From: an uncultured Wenzhouxiangella sp.
GTDB taxonomy: Bacteria; Pseudomonadota; Gammaproteobacteria; Xanthomonadales; Wenzhouxiangellaceae
Direction of reading: 5' to 3'
Assembly (NCBI GenBank): GCA_937876395.1
Contig: CALEIM010000092.1
Location: 1-8,305 of the forward strand
DNA length: 8,305 nt
The translations under genes and the position numbers were made by a program. Shown here piece after piece: positions 1 through 5,884 of this stretch. The notes under the pieces were generated by a model, which worked only from the letters and a program-made list of their open reading frames with translations, was not told the origin of the DNA and did no database searches. Within the stretch, counting starts at the first letter, position 1; each line of letters starts with the position of its first letter.

Positions 1-924
1 GATCAGCTCGGCATCAAAACAGCGCTGGAAGAACTCGGCGACCAGCGGGCGTTCGGTTTCATCAAGGCGGTTGTAGAAAGCCAGACGCATGGCCTCGGCC
101 GGGTCATTCAGCAGCTCCTGATTCTCCGCCCAGGTAATCAGCGTGCGCAGCGACATCAGGGTGCTCAGATCACCCTGGCCAAAGGCGCGCCGGCACAAAC
201 CGGCCAGGCTGATTGCCTGCTGGCAAAGCCCGGAATCAGCTTCGGGCACGCGGGCGCGCAGAATTTTCAGCTCGCGTTCGGGCTCCAGATAGCCCAGCTC
301 GGCCACCACGTGCCAGCGGTCCATCTGCGCCTGGTTGACCGGCTGGGTGCCGATGTACAGGCCGCTGGCATCGCCCTGGCCGGTAGTGTTGGCAGTGGCA
401 AACAAGCGAAAGGCCGGGTGCGGCGTGATGACCCGGTTCTGGTCAAGCAGGGTCAGCCGGCCCTGCGATTCGAGCAGGCGCTGAATGACGAACATGACAT
501 CCGGACGACCGGCATCATATTCATCAAACACCAGCGCCACCGGCCGCTCCAGCGCCCAGACCAGCATGCCAGGGACAAACTCGGTGACCTGCTGGCCATC
601 GCGCAGCAGCACCATATCGCGGCCGATCAGATCGGCACGGGTCACATGCCCGTCCAGATTGATGCGCACGCACGGCCAGTTCAACCGTGCGGCGACCTGT
701 TCAATATGGGACGATTTGCCGCTACCGTGCGGGCCGTGCAGATACACCCGCCGGTTATGGGCAAAACCCATCAGCACCGCCCGGGTGATTTCCGGCACGA
801 AGTGAAATTCGGGGTCGGCTTCGGGCACGTGCTCGCGGCCCGACTCAAAGGCCGGGATCGTCCAGGGCAGGGTAAAACCGAACTCGGCTTCGGTATGGCA
901 GTTTGATGTGGGCTGGTCGGTCAT
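1..924 (-). CDS. cobS: CobS-like AAA+ ATPase (cobaltochelatase CobS family), 3' end beyond the window
   Basis: 308 codons are visible, about 20 short of the usual CobS length, so only the extreme C-terminus is missing. The protein has a Walker A motif GPHGSGKS (residues 64-71), a Walker B stretch LVFDEYD (131-137), a sensor-1 region FATANT (175-180) and a likely arginine finger in QMDRW (R203). The end of the visible part, RPLVAEFFQRCFDAEL, matches what I recall of CobS C-termini. In the aerobic B12 pathway CobS works with CobT and CobN to insert cobalt into hydrogenobyrinate diamide. However, CobS-like ATPases also occur with CobT/VWA partners in proteobacteria that make no B12, and no other cobalamin gene is visible here, so the cellular role is open. 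The ATG at 924 overlaps the upstream stop codon as ATGA, which suggests translational coupling. I see no strong Shine-Dalgarno. The family call is firm; the substrate is not. Confidence 0.88.
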   Translation of the reverse strand, partial: MTDQPTSNCHTEAEFGFTLPWTIPAFESGREHVPEADPEFHFVPEITRAVLMGFAHNRRVYLHGPHGSGKSSHIEQVAARLNWPCVRINLDGHVTRADLIGRDMVLLRDGQQVTEFVPGMLVWALERPVALVFDEYDAGRPDVMFVIQRLLESQGRLTLLDQNRVITPHPAFRLFATANTTGQGDASGLYIGTQPVNQAQMDRWHVVAELGYLEPERELKILRARVPEADSGLCQQAISLAGLCRRAFGQGDLSTLMSLRTLITWAENQELLNDPAEAMRLAFYNRLDETERPLVAEFFQRCFDAELI

Positions 925-1400
925 GATGAGCTGTTGAGGTGCCAGATGTGCCGGCAGGTCGGAGAGCAAAATGCCCGGACAATGGCAAACTGGCCGAATC
1001 CGCGGCCGCCCACGACGCGGGCCTTGCCGGCGGCCACCCAGGCGTGTGCGCTCATTTCATTGGTTTCCGGCGCTCTTCGCACGCCGAAAAACAGTGCATA
1101 GGGTATCCCATACAAACCCAGCAGGCAGCGCGCCACAACTGCCTGGTCAAAACAATTGCCCGGCCACGGGCTACGAAGTGAGGCTGACTGTACGGTTTGC
1201 CCGATCAGACGAGCGCGGCGGGTCTGCTCGGCGGTGAGAATCGGCAGCCAGGGCAAAGCCGGAGCCGGAGCGCCCAGCAGCGGGGCCAGCCGTTGAAAGG
1301 AAATGACGCGAACGACCAGATGGGCGAGCACCAGCCCGGGCCAGACGGCAAACAGCCACCAGCGCGTAAAGGGCGTCAGTTTGTACCAGCGTTTCAACAT
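921..1400 (-). CDS. Transglutaminase-like protein of the lasso-peptide B2 (McjB C-terminal) family, orphan
   Basis: This 159-residue protein has a hydrophobic N-terminal segment (about residues 11-35, likely one membrane helix or anchor) followed by a compact transglutaminase-like core. The core shows a nucleophile-type cysteine in GNCFDQA (C83), the segment GIPYALFFGVRR (98-109) and a histidine in SAHAW (H119). This Cys/AHAW spacing is the hallmark of lasso-peptide biosynthesis B2 proteins, cysteine proteases that remove leader peptides. The acidic third member expected about 12 residues after the histidine is glycine here (VVGG), so catalysis is not certain. The core appears to end near FAIVRAF (138-144); the last 15 residues, CSPTCRHIWHLNSSS, look like an extension that runs into the next gene. 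No B1, cyclase (asparagine synthase-like), transporter or precursor gene is seen nearby, so a lasso-peptide role is not supported. It is coupled to the CobS-like ATPase gene by a 4-nt overlap. Confidence 0.75.
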   Translation of the reverse strand: MLKRWYKLTPFTRWWLFAVWPGLVLAHLVVRVISFQRLAPLLGAPAPALPWLPILTAEQTRRARLIGQTVQSASLRSPWPGNCFDQAVVARCLLGLYGIPYALFFGVRRAPETNEMSAHAWVAAGKARVVGGRGFGQFAIVRAFCSPTCRHIWHLNSSS

Positions 1401-1433
1401 TTTCTGATTACGGGTATTTCAGTTGTTGTCGAG

Positions 1434-1464
1434 AGCACTTGCATGAGCCACCATCGTCCGTCGG
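1434..1464 (+). repeat. Degenerate 31-bp repeat, left copy
   Basis: This stretch (agcacttgcatgagcc...) matches 1661-1691 at 26 of 31 positions by eye, ungapped. With the right-hand copy it brackets the pair of 56-bp repeats, so the locus has a B-A-spacer-A-B arrangement. The partially inverted segment ccgacggtccatgc (1575-1588) in the spacer shares words with the same unit. Confidence 0.65.
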
Positions 1465-1488
1465 GGGGCGACCTGCGATTCGGGAACG

Positions 1489-1544
1489 GCAGGTCGGGGC
1501 AGCGTAGCTCGGCACCGCAATGCGGTTTGCCGCAGGCAAGAAGC
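1489..1544 (+). repeat. 56-bp direct repeat, copy 1
   Basis: This segment recurs 119 bp further on with a single mismatch (A1514 versus G1633). Inside the unit are two small back-to-back hairpins: ACCGC-aat-GCGGT (1514-1526) and TTGCC-gca-GGCAA (1527-1539). It starts with gcaggtcggggcagcgtagc, which recalls the GTCGGG/CCGAC words typical of REP-like palindromic elements in gammaproteobacteria. That resemblance is from memory, not from a search. Confidence 0.9.
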
Positions 1545-1607
1545 ATTGTGGCAGAGAGCGGCTACGCGTGTCCCCGACGGTCCATGCCGAGCCCATCTCC
1601 TGAGTCA

Positions 1608-1663
1608 GCAGGTCGGGGCAGCGTAGCTCGGCGCCGCAATGCGGTTTGCCGCAGGCAAGAAGC
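1608..1663 (+). repeat. 56-bp direct repeat, copy 2
   Basis: Second copy, identical to copy 1 at 55 of 56 positions. The single A-to-G change at 1633 turns the first base pair of the first hairpin from A-T into a G-T wobble, while the second hairpin (TTGCC/GGCAA, 1646-1658) is unchanged. The 63-bp spacer between the copies (1545-1607) is not repeated. Its last three bases overlap the start of the second, degenerate repeat (1661-1691). Confidence 0.9.
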
Positions 1664-1691
1664 GCTTGCATGGACCAGCACCGTCCGTCGG
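1661..1691 (+). repeat. Degenerate 31-bp repeat, right copy
   Basis: Partner of 1434-1464 (26 of 31 identical, no gaps). It begins within the last bases of the second 56-bp repeat and runs into the GC-rich hairpin at 1687-1706. Confidence 0.65.
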
Positions 1692-1706
1692 CCACGTCGG
1701 GCCGAC
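1687..1706. repeat. Perfect 7-bp GC-rich inverted repeat (REP-like hairpin)
   Basis: GTCGGCC (1687-1693) and GGCCGAC (1700-1706) form a perfect stem around a 6-nt loop. No T-tract follows on either strand, so it does not look like an intrinsic terminator. A second hairpin, CAACC..GGTTG (1710-1727, with one bulge), lies just beside it. Lying downstream of gmd, the structure could protect the 3' end of the gmd transcript or be part of a REP-type element. Confidence 0.6.
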
Positions 1707-1839
1707 CTACAACCCTTGAGAAGGTTGCAACATGGCATGACCTCTTTTCCTTTGCGCCCTTTGCTGCTTCGCTCCTTTGCGATCAAAAGATTTTGAATCA
1801 AACGAACCGCAATTTCTCCGATAGCCCAGGGATCGAGTG

Positions 1840-2952
1840 CTACTCCCGATAACGGTTGACGCGATAGCCGGCCTGTTCGACCAGACTGTCGCGCTGAGCG
1901 TGCTCAAGATCCTTCTCGACCATCTCGCTGACCAGATCGGCAAAGGAAATCTTCGGCTGCCAGCCGAGCTTGTCGCGCGCCTTGCTTGCATCCCCGAGCA
2001 GGGTTTCGACCTCAGCCGGGCGGAAATAGCGCGGATCAATCGACACGATGCGATCACCCGTCCGCGCTCGGCAGTCTTGCGGCGCGGCGGCTATCACACC
2101 ATGTTCCTGGTCGCCGCTGCCGCGCCACTCGATTTCAATGTTCAGACAAGCGGCTGCGGCGTTGACAAAGTCGCGCACCGAATGCTGCTTGCCGGTGGCA
2201 ATCACGTAGTCGTCGGGCTCATCCTGCTGGAGCATCAGCCACTGTGCTTCAACGTAATCGCGCGCATGGCCCCAGTCGCGCAGCGCATCGAGATTGCCGA
2301 GATACAGGCGCTCGTCCAGCCCGGTGAATATGCGCGTCAGGGCACGAGTGATCTTGCGCGTTACAAAAGTTTCGCCGCGCAGCGGTGATTCGTGATTGAA
2401 CAGAATGCCGCTGCAGGCATACAGGCCATAAGACTCGCGGTAGTTGATGGTAATCCAGTGGCCGTAAAGTTTGGCCGCACCGTAGGGCGAGCGCGGATAA
2501 AACGGCGTGGTTTCGCGCTGCGGCATTTCCTGAACCTTGCCGAACATTTCCGAAGTCGAAGCCTGATAAAAACGCACCCGATCTTCCATGCCCAGAATGC
2601 GAATTGCCTCAAGCAGACGCAAAGTGCCCATCGCATCGCTGTTGGCGGTGTACTCCGGACTTTCAAACGACACCGCCACATGGCTTTGTGCGCCCAGGTT
2701 GTAGATCTCGTCAGGCTGCACTTCCTGAACAATCCGGATCAGGTTGGTCGAATCGGTCAGATCACCGTAGTGCAGCACCAGATGCGGGTCGCTTTCATGC
2801 GGGTCCTGGTAAATGTGATCAATGCGATCTGTATTGAACAGCGAAGCACGACGCTTGACGCCGTGCACCTCATAGCCTTTGGCAAGCAAAAGCTCGGCCA
2901 GATAGGCCCCATCCTGGCCGGTAATACCGGTAATCAGTGCGCGTTTTGACAT
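1840..2952 (-). CDS. gmd: GDP-mannose 4,6-dehydratase
   Basis: A full-length 370-residue member of the extended short-chain dehydrogenase/reductase family. It converts GDP-D-mannose to GDP-4-keto-6-deoxy-D-mannose, the branch point to GDP-fucose, GDP-rhamnose, perosamine and related sugars, in the cytoplasm. The NADP-binding glycine motif GITGQDGAYLAE is at residues 9-20, and the family segment GVKRRAS follows at 31-37. The catalytic set matches the E. coli enzyme with an offset of one: T133 and E135 in STSEMFG, and Y157/K161 in SPYGAAK. NHESPLRGETFVTRKI (186-201) and DWGHARDYVEA (226-236) are also characteristic. The start ATG at 2952 is 7 nt past the toxin stop codon, with only a poor ribosome-binding site, so it may depend on read-through from upstream. 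The usual partner (GDP-fucose synthase or GDP-4-keto-6-deoxymannose reductase) is not in the window, so the final sugar cannot be named. Confidence 0.97.
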   Translation of the reverse strand: MSKRALITGITGQDGAYLAELLLAKGYEVHGVKRRASLFNTDRIDHIYQDPHESDPHLVLHYGDLTDSTNLIRIVQEVQPDEIYNLGAQSHVAVSFESPEYTANSDAMGTLRLLEAIRILGMEDRVRFYQASTSEMFGKVQEMPQRETTPFYPRSPYGAAKLYGHWITINYRESYGLYACSGILFNHESPLRGETFVTRKITRALTRIFTGLDERLYLGNLDALRDWGHARDYVEAQWLMLQQDEPDDYVIATGKQHSVRDFVNAAAACLNIEIEWRGSGDQEHGVIAAAPQDCRARTGDRIVSIDPRYFRPAEVETLLGDASKARDKLGWQPKISFADLVSEMVEKDLEHAQRDSLVEQAGYRVNRYRE

Positions 2953-2959
2953 GGGTTGG

Positions 2960-3370
2960 CTATTTATTGATCAAATATGTATTCAGTGCTTTCAGGTTCT
3001 TGAAATCCTTGTCGCCGGTGACAAAGGGTGTTTCAGGATCAATGGCCAGGCAACTGGCGGCTTGCAGTGCATCAGGTGTGCGCAGGCCGTGGTGGGCGCG
3101 CAGTTGGGTCGCCTTGTTGATGATACTTTGGTTCAGCTCCACGATGACTAGCCCCGGATCGCTGAAAAAGAGATCGAATTTTTCCAGCCGATCTTTACTA
3201 CCCCGGCGAATGGGATCAACCCGGCATTCCAGCAGGCTTGGTGCGGATATAACCAAAGCGGGGTCGGTCTGCCTGGCGATCAATCTGGCAAGCACTTGCC
3301 GCGCTGAGTGTTGCAGCGCCGGGTCGCCCTCAATCAGGTAGATGACGGCGCTTGCATCAAGAAAGATCAC
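2960..3370 (-). CDS. vapC: PIN-domain ribonuclease toxin (VapC-type, type II toxin-antitoxin)
   Basis: A 136-residue PIN-domain protein. PIN toxins are Mg-dependent ribonucleases that cut specific RNAs, often tRNA or rRNA, and are held inactive by the co-expressed antitoxin. The acidic metal-binding residues are all in place: D5 in FLDASAV, E48 in SLLE, D100 in TPDALQAA, and D120/D122 in VTGDKDF, so the enzyme looks intact. Translation begins at a GTG (3370) whose bases overlap the antitoxin stop as GTGA, giving the 4-nt coupling typical of such pairs. VapC-type is the best fit by fold, although the antitoxin belongs to the Phd/YefM group rather than classical VapB, a pairing that is common in proteobacteria. 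The target RNA cannot be inferred. Confidence 0.9.
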   Translation of the reverse strand: MIFLDASAVIYLIEGDPALQHSARQVLARLIARQTDPALVISAPSLLECRVDPIRRGSKDRLEKFDLFFSDPGLVIVELNQSIINKATQLRAHHGLRTPDALQAASCLAIDPETPFVTGDKDFKNLKALNTYLINK

Positions 3371-3642
3371 GCCTGCCGGGTCCAGCCACCTCGTTCTTCC
3401 GCCAGTTGCTGGTCAATTTCGGCCTTGCTACGGCCGCCGCTTTCCGGCGTGTTGAGCAGCTTCTGCCAGAGAGCAGTTTGGGCCTGCGAGCCGCGCGTCA
3501 GGCGCTGATACTCGCTTTCACTGAGAATCACATAGCGCGGACGGTTGCGCTGAATGACATGAACCGGCCCCCGCTGCAGGGCCTCGTCGACTGCCGAAAT
3601 GCCGCGGCGCTTGATTTCCTGGGCGGAGATGGTGTTTTCCAT
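3367..3642 (-). CDS. Phd/YefM-family antitoxin
   Basis: A 91-residue protein placed directly before the PIN toxin and overlapping it by 4 nt. The N-terminal half (about residues 4-50, with EIKRRGISAVDEAL, then GPVHVIQRNRPRYVILSESEY) has the Phd/YefM DNA-binding fold pattern: a helix followed by the beta-hairpin in which the antitoxin asserts 'use of another name' for self-repression. The C-terminal half (51-91), rich in charged residues and ending EERGGWTRQA, should be the disordered segment that wraps and blocks the toxin. Such antitoxins bind operator repeats upstream of their own gene, and a candidate pair is present at 3653-3671. The ATG at 3642 has no strong Shine-Dalgarno. The family call rests on the sequence pattern and on the arrangement with the toxin. 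Confidence 0.87.
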   Translation of the reverse strand: MENTISAQEIKRRGISAVDEALQRGPVHVIQRNRPRYVILSESEYQRLTRGSQAQTALWQKLLNTPESGGRSKAEIDQQLAEERGGWTRQA

Positions 3643-3652
3643 TGGGCTTTGC

Positions 3653-3671
3653 GGTACTTGATTTGGTACTT
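3653..3671 (-). promoter_or_regulatory. Candidate toxin-antitoxin operator: tandem GGTACTT repeats
   Basis: On the plus strand GGTACTT occurs at 3653-3659 and again at 3665-3671, a 12-nt period, i.e. roughly one helical turn. It lies 11 nt upstream of the antitoxin start codon. Each half contains the palindromic core GTAC. On the coding (minus) strand a TAAACT box (3672-3677) directly precedes the repeats and could be the -10 element, so the repeats would sit over the transcription start. No convincing -35 box is visible. Autorepression by the antitoxin is inferred from family behaviour. Confidence 0.5.
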
Positions 3672-3701
3672 AGTTTAGCACGGGATGGTGGCGCTTTACA
3701 C

Positions 3702-3790
3702 TCAATCCCGGACACCGATCAGCGGCAGAACGCGACTCAGAGCTTCAGTCAGGAGCGCCGGATCAGCAAGCCCGTCAACTTGTTGTGCTT
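3702..3790 (-). pseudogene. Possible out-of-frame C-terminal tail of the adjacent sulfotransferase
   Basis: The reading frame +1 relative to the sulfotransferase continues past its stop codon at 3775 with a protein-like sequence, VDGLADPALLTEALSRV followed by LPLIGVRD, and ends in TGA at 3702. The two frames can be joined by removing one A from the A5 run on the coding strand (plus-strand T at 3789-3793), giving RKGKAQQVDGLADPALLTEA. The composition is more like a true C-terminal helix than the annotated ending GRKGKSTTS. It may be a real frameshift, a homopolymer sequencing error, or chance. Confidence 0.35.
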
Positions 3791-4887
3791 TTTCCCTTGC
3801 GCCCTGAGCCCTGCGTTTTGAGCCATCTTTTAACATTCGCCAACCCCGGCCGCAGCCGGCTTGCCCAAAAAACCCGCGCCAAAAACCGCAGCTTAGTGCT
3901 TTCAGCCATAAACCTTGCCAGCGCATCGAGCTGCAGCGATGAAAACCCCAGCTCCTTGGGCCACTCGGGAATCTCCGGCGCCTGTTCAGGAATTTGCAGC
4001 GCTTCGCCTTCAGGTAATCGCTCATTCCAGCGCTGCCATTCATCGCGGTGCTGCCAGGTAACCGCTTCGGCCACCGCCTGAGCATGGGCATCCAATGCGC
4101 TGCTCTGTGATTTGTGATCGGCGGGCACGGCCGCCAGGTACCGATACAGAAACGGCACCAGCGCTGGTTTTCTTGCCGCCATCCGGCGGATGAGTTCGAG
4201 TTCGGACAAGGCCAGCGAGGGATTGACTTCGATTGTTCCCGCATCAAGTGATTCACCCAGACCCAGCCAGTCGGCAAAGAAGACGCTTTCCAGCGTGCTG
4301 CTTTGCCGGCGATAGGCCCGCGCCACCAACTCTGCATCACATTTGGCGACCTGCTGGTGCAAGGCATGAAGTTCGTAGGGCAGGCGGTAGCCATCGTTCA
4401 CCCAGTCCTCAATCCCGCCTGCTGTTCCACCCTTGGCGCGATGCTTGTATAGCGATATCAGCTGGCCGACAGGATCACGCAGAATCAGCAGCAGCGACAC
4501 GGTCGAAACGCCAGCTGACTTGAGAGTTTCGGTCAAACGTATCAGGCGGTCTTCCTGTGCCAGCGGAGCCAGCAGGTGTTCGCTGGAAATCAGCAGCCGC
4601 CGGCCATTGTTCTGGCGCGCATGTAAAACGACTTGCCCGACCCAGCGGCTGACCGCATCCCAATCGTCAGCTTTCAGCCATGAAGCCAACACTCGACCAT
4701 TTCCGGCTGAAATCTGGCCGTCGCGCATACAGCGCTCATCATGCGGCGTGCCGTGCGGAAAGACGATGCCGTTTTGGCCCAGCAGATCACGATGCCTAAC
4801 GCACAGATGCTGCAGAAACGAGGTGCCGGTTTTCTCCGGCCCTAGATGTAGAAAGGCGCGCAACTCCTGGATGGTTTTCGCGCTCAT
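3775..4887 (-). CDS. PAPS-dependent sulfotransferase-like protein (second of two)
   Basis: 370 residues. The N-terminus has the 5'-phosphosulfate-binding loop LGPEKTGTSFLQ (15-26), the usual K-T-G-T-[ST] signature of carbohydrate-type sulfotransferases, and LLLILRDPVGQLISLYKHR (132-150) is the 3'-phosphate-binding segment with R137, S145 and Y147. LLISSEHLL (98-106) is another conserved strand in this group. It would move sulfate from PAPS to a hydroxyl or amine acceptor, perhaps a sugar; the acceptor cannot be read. The ATG at 4887 is 6 nt past the stop of the preceding sulfotransferase, so the two are clearly co-transcribed, but similarity between them is limited to the cofactor motifs, so they probably act on different positions or substrates. 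The end of the protein, GRKGKSTTS, is suspicious: an adjacent frame looks like the original C-terminus. It could instead be a sulfotransferase-fold protein without activity. Confidence 0.85.
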   Translation of the reverse strand: MSAKTIQELRAFLHLGPEKTGTSFLQHLCVRHRDLLGQNGIVFPHGTPHDERCMRDGQISAGNGRVLASWLKADDWDAVSRWVGQVVLHARQNNGRRLLISSEHLLAPLAQEDRLIRLTETLKSAGVSTVSLLLILRDPVGQLISLYKHRAKGGTAGGIEDWVNDGYRLPYELHALHQQVAKCDAELVARAYRRQSSTLESVFFADWLGLGESLDAGTIEVNPSLALSELELIRRMAARKPALVPFLYRYLAAVPADHKSQSSALDAHAQAVAEAVTWQHRDEWQRWNERLPEGEALQIPEQAPEIPEWPKELGFSSLQLDALARFMAESTKLRFLARVFWASRLRPGLANVKRWLKTQGSGRKGKSTTS

Positions 4888-4893
4888 CCGGGT

Positions 4894-5880
4894 TTAATAG
4901 CCCAGCGGAGCCAAGTCGCGGTCGAGCAGCTTGGAGAGCAGTTCATGAGACGGGCGATAATGATTCCGAATACGCTGGCGGAGTTCATCAGTCAGCTTGA
5001 TCTGAGATTCGCGCCGCCGCTCCAGGCGCTTTTTCGGGTTGATTGAGTGGAAACCGGCGAGCGTATTTCTGAGCACCTTTTGCGTAGTCTTTCGTGTGCC
5101 GTGGAACCGTCCCGCTGGCCAGACCAAGCCTAAAAGCTTCACGCTTTGCGCGTTGGCGCGTGCCATTGCATCGAACGGCGCCAGACGCCAGGTATTCGGC
5201 AGCGTCTTGCGGGTATTCATGCCGTCGGCCCTCAGCATGGACCCCGGCTCAAACGCCTCAAGCTGCATGAATTCTTTCAGTTCAGTCCAGAACCTCAGCG
5301 TGGCGATGTCTTCCATCAGCAAAACGCACACGTTCTCCTGACCCAGCTCACGATACAGCTCATCGACCCAGGCGCCCAGGTCCAGCGCCGGCCGCCTGCT
5401 GGTCAATTGCTGTTCGACGTGACGCTCAAAGTCTGCCTGCGATGCGCCAAAGGTTGAACTGGCACCCTGCGCATAGTTAGAAGCCATGCGTTCGGCCGGG
5501 TTGCGCAAAACAATCAGGGTTTTAACCTTTCCCGCCGCCCATATTTCATCGGCAAACCGGCGCAGAAAATGAATGATTGGGCGCGCCTGGAAGCGATTGC
5601 GACCGCTCAAGCCTTCCGAACTGACAATATATCGATCAATATCCGGATGCTGTGTGCACCCATATTCCAGGACCCGATCCGCCCATGCCCTGGCCGCCGG
5701 AAGATTGCCGCGTAGCCGTGCCCCAACCGGTGCCAGCGCTTGAAAACGCTTGGCAAAGTTCTCTGGAACACCCAGGTCTACTCCAGTACCCAGGTAGCCC
5801 GGATCAGTGCACAAAACTTTCCGCTGAAGAGTTGTACTGGCGCATTTCCCAAGGCCAATATGGAAGATCAGATCAGGCAT
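4894..5880 (-). CDS. PAPS-dependent sulfotransferase-like protein (first of two)
   Basis: 328 residues from the preferred ATG at 5880. The frame is open to 5952 (352 residues), but the extra 24 residues overlap the methyltransferase gene and precede the beginning of the fold, so I favour the shorter form, which begins MPDLIFHIGLGKCASTTLQ. That segment is the PAPS 5'-phosphosulfate loop (GLGKCASTTLQ, residues 9-19) right after the first beta strand, as expected. LIVLRNPAERMASNYAQG (122-139) is the 3'-phosphate-binding region, with R126 and S134. The charged, basic C-terminal part (from about residue 250) is family-specific. The start codon lies 4 nt after the methyltransferase stop, which suggests translational coupling. 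A role in sulfating a surface polysaccharide or glycolipid fits the neighbours, but the acceptor is unknown. Confidence 0.87.
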   Translation of the reverse strand: MPDLIFHIGLGKCASTTLQRKVLCTDPGYLGTGVDLGVPENFAKRFQALAPVGARLRGNLPAARAWADRVLEYGCTQHPDIDRYIVSSEGLSGRNRFQARPIIHFLRRFADEIWAAGKVKTLIVLRNPAERMASNYAQGASSTFGASQADFERHVEQQLTSRRPALDLGAWVDELYRELGQENVCVLLMEDIATLRFWTELKEFMQLEAFEPGSMLRADGMNTRKTLPNTWRLAPFDAMARANAQSVKLLGLVWPAGRFHGTRKTTQKVLRNTLAGFHSINPKKRLERRRESQIKLTDELRQRIRNHYRPSHELLSKLLDRDLAPLGY

Positions 5881-5884
5881 CAGA

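Larger units (their letters stand above)
1401..1839. other. Gene-free 439-bp interval with repeats, between gmd and the B2-like gene
   Basis: No convincing gene lies here: the ORFs in this stretch translate the repeats into unrelated low-quality peptides. It contains two copies of a 56-bp repeat, a degenerate 31-bp repeat flanking them, and GC-rich hairpins, all described separately. Near 1740-1795 there is a pyrimidine-rich run built of cctttgcg/ctttgc-like words, which is the sort of low-complexity sequence often left between bacterial genes. Because gmd ends on one side and the B2-like gene starts on the other, both on the minus strand, the gmd terminator and the promoter of the B2/CobS-like pair should both be here. 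I could not identify a clear T-tract terminator or a strong sigma-70 box. Confidence 0.7.

Noticed and set aside
310..906. Plus-strand ORF of 198 residues
   Set aside because: It is antisense to the CobS-like gene, whose Walker motifs are clear; the plus-strand translation has no domain-like pattern.
1489..1663. CRISPR array
   Set aside because: Only two 56-bp copies with one 63-bp spacer, internal hairpins, and no cas genes; unit and spacer lengths do not suit CRISPR.
1710..1727. CAACC..GGTTG hairpin as the gmd terminator
   Set aside because: The stem is short with a bulge, and no T-run follows on the transcribed strand.
1837..2949. Long plus-strand ORFs opposite gmd (1837-2388 and 2392-2949)
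   Set aside because: Mirror-frame shadows of a fully recognisable gmd.
3782..3800. Programmed -1 frameshift at GGGAAAA
   Set aside because: The heptamer is in the right phase for -1 slippage, but the protein-like tail is in the +1 frame, so an indel is the better explanation.
3702..4394. 230-residue minus-strand ORF as a separate gene
   Set aside because: Most of it is an out-of-frame reading of the second sulfotransferase with Trp/Arg-rich nonsense; only its last ~30 residues look coding, and these are reported as a possible frameshifted tail.
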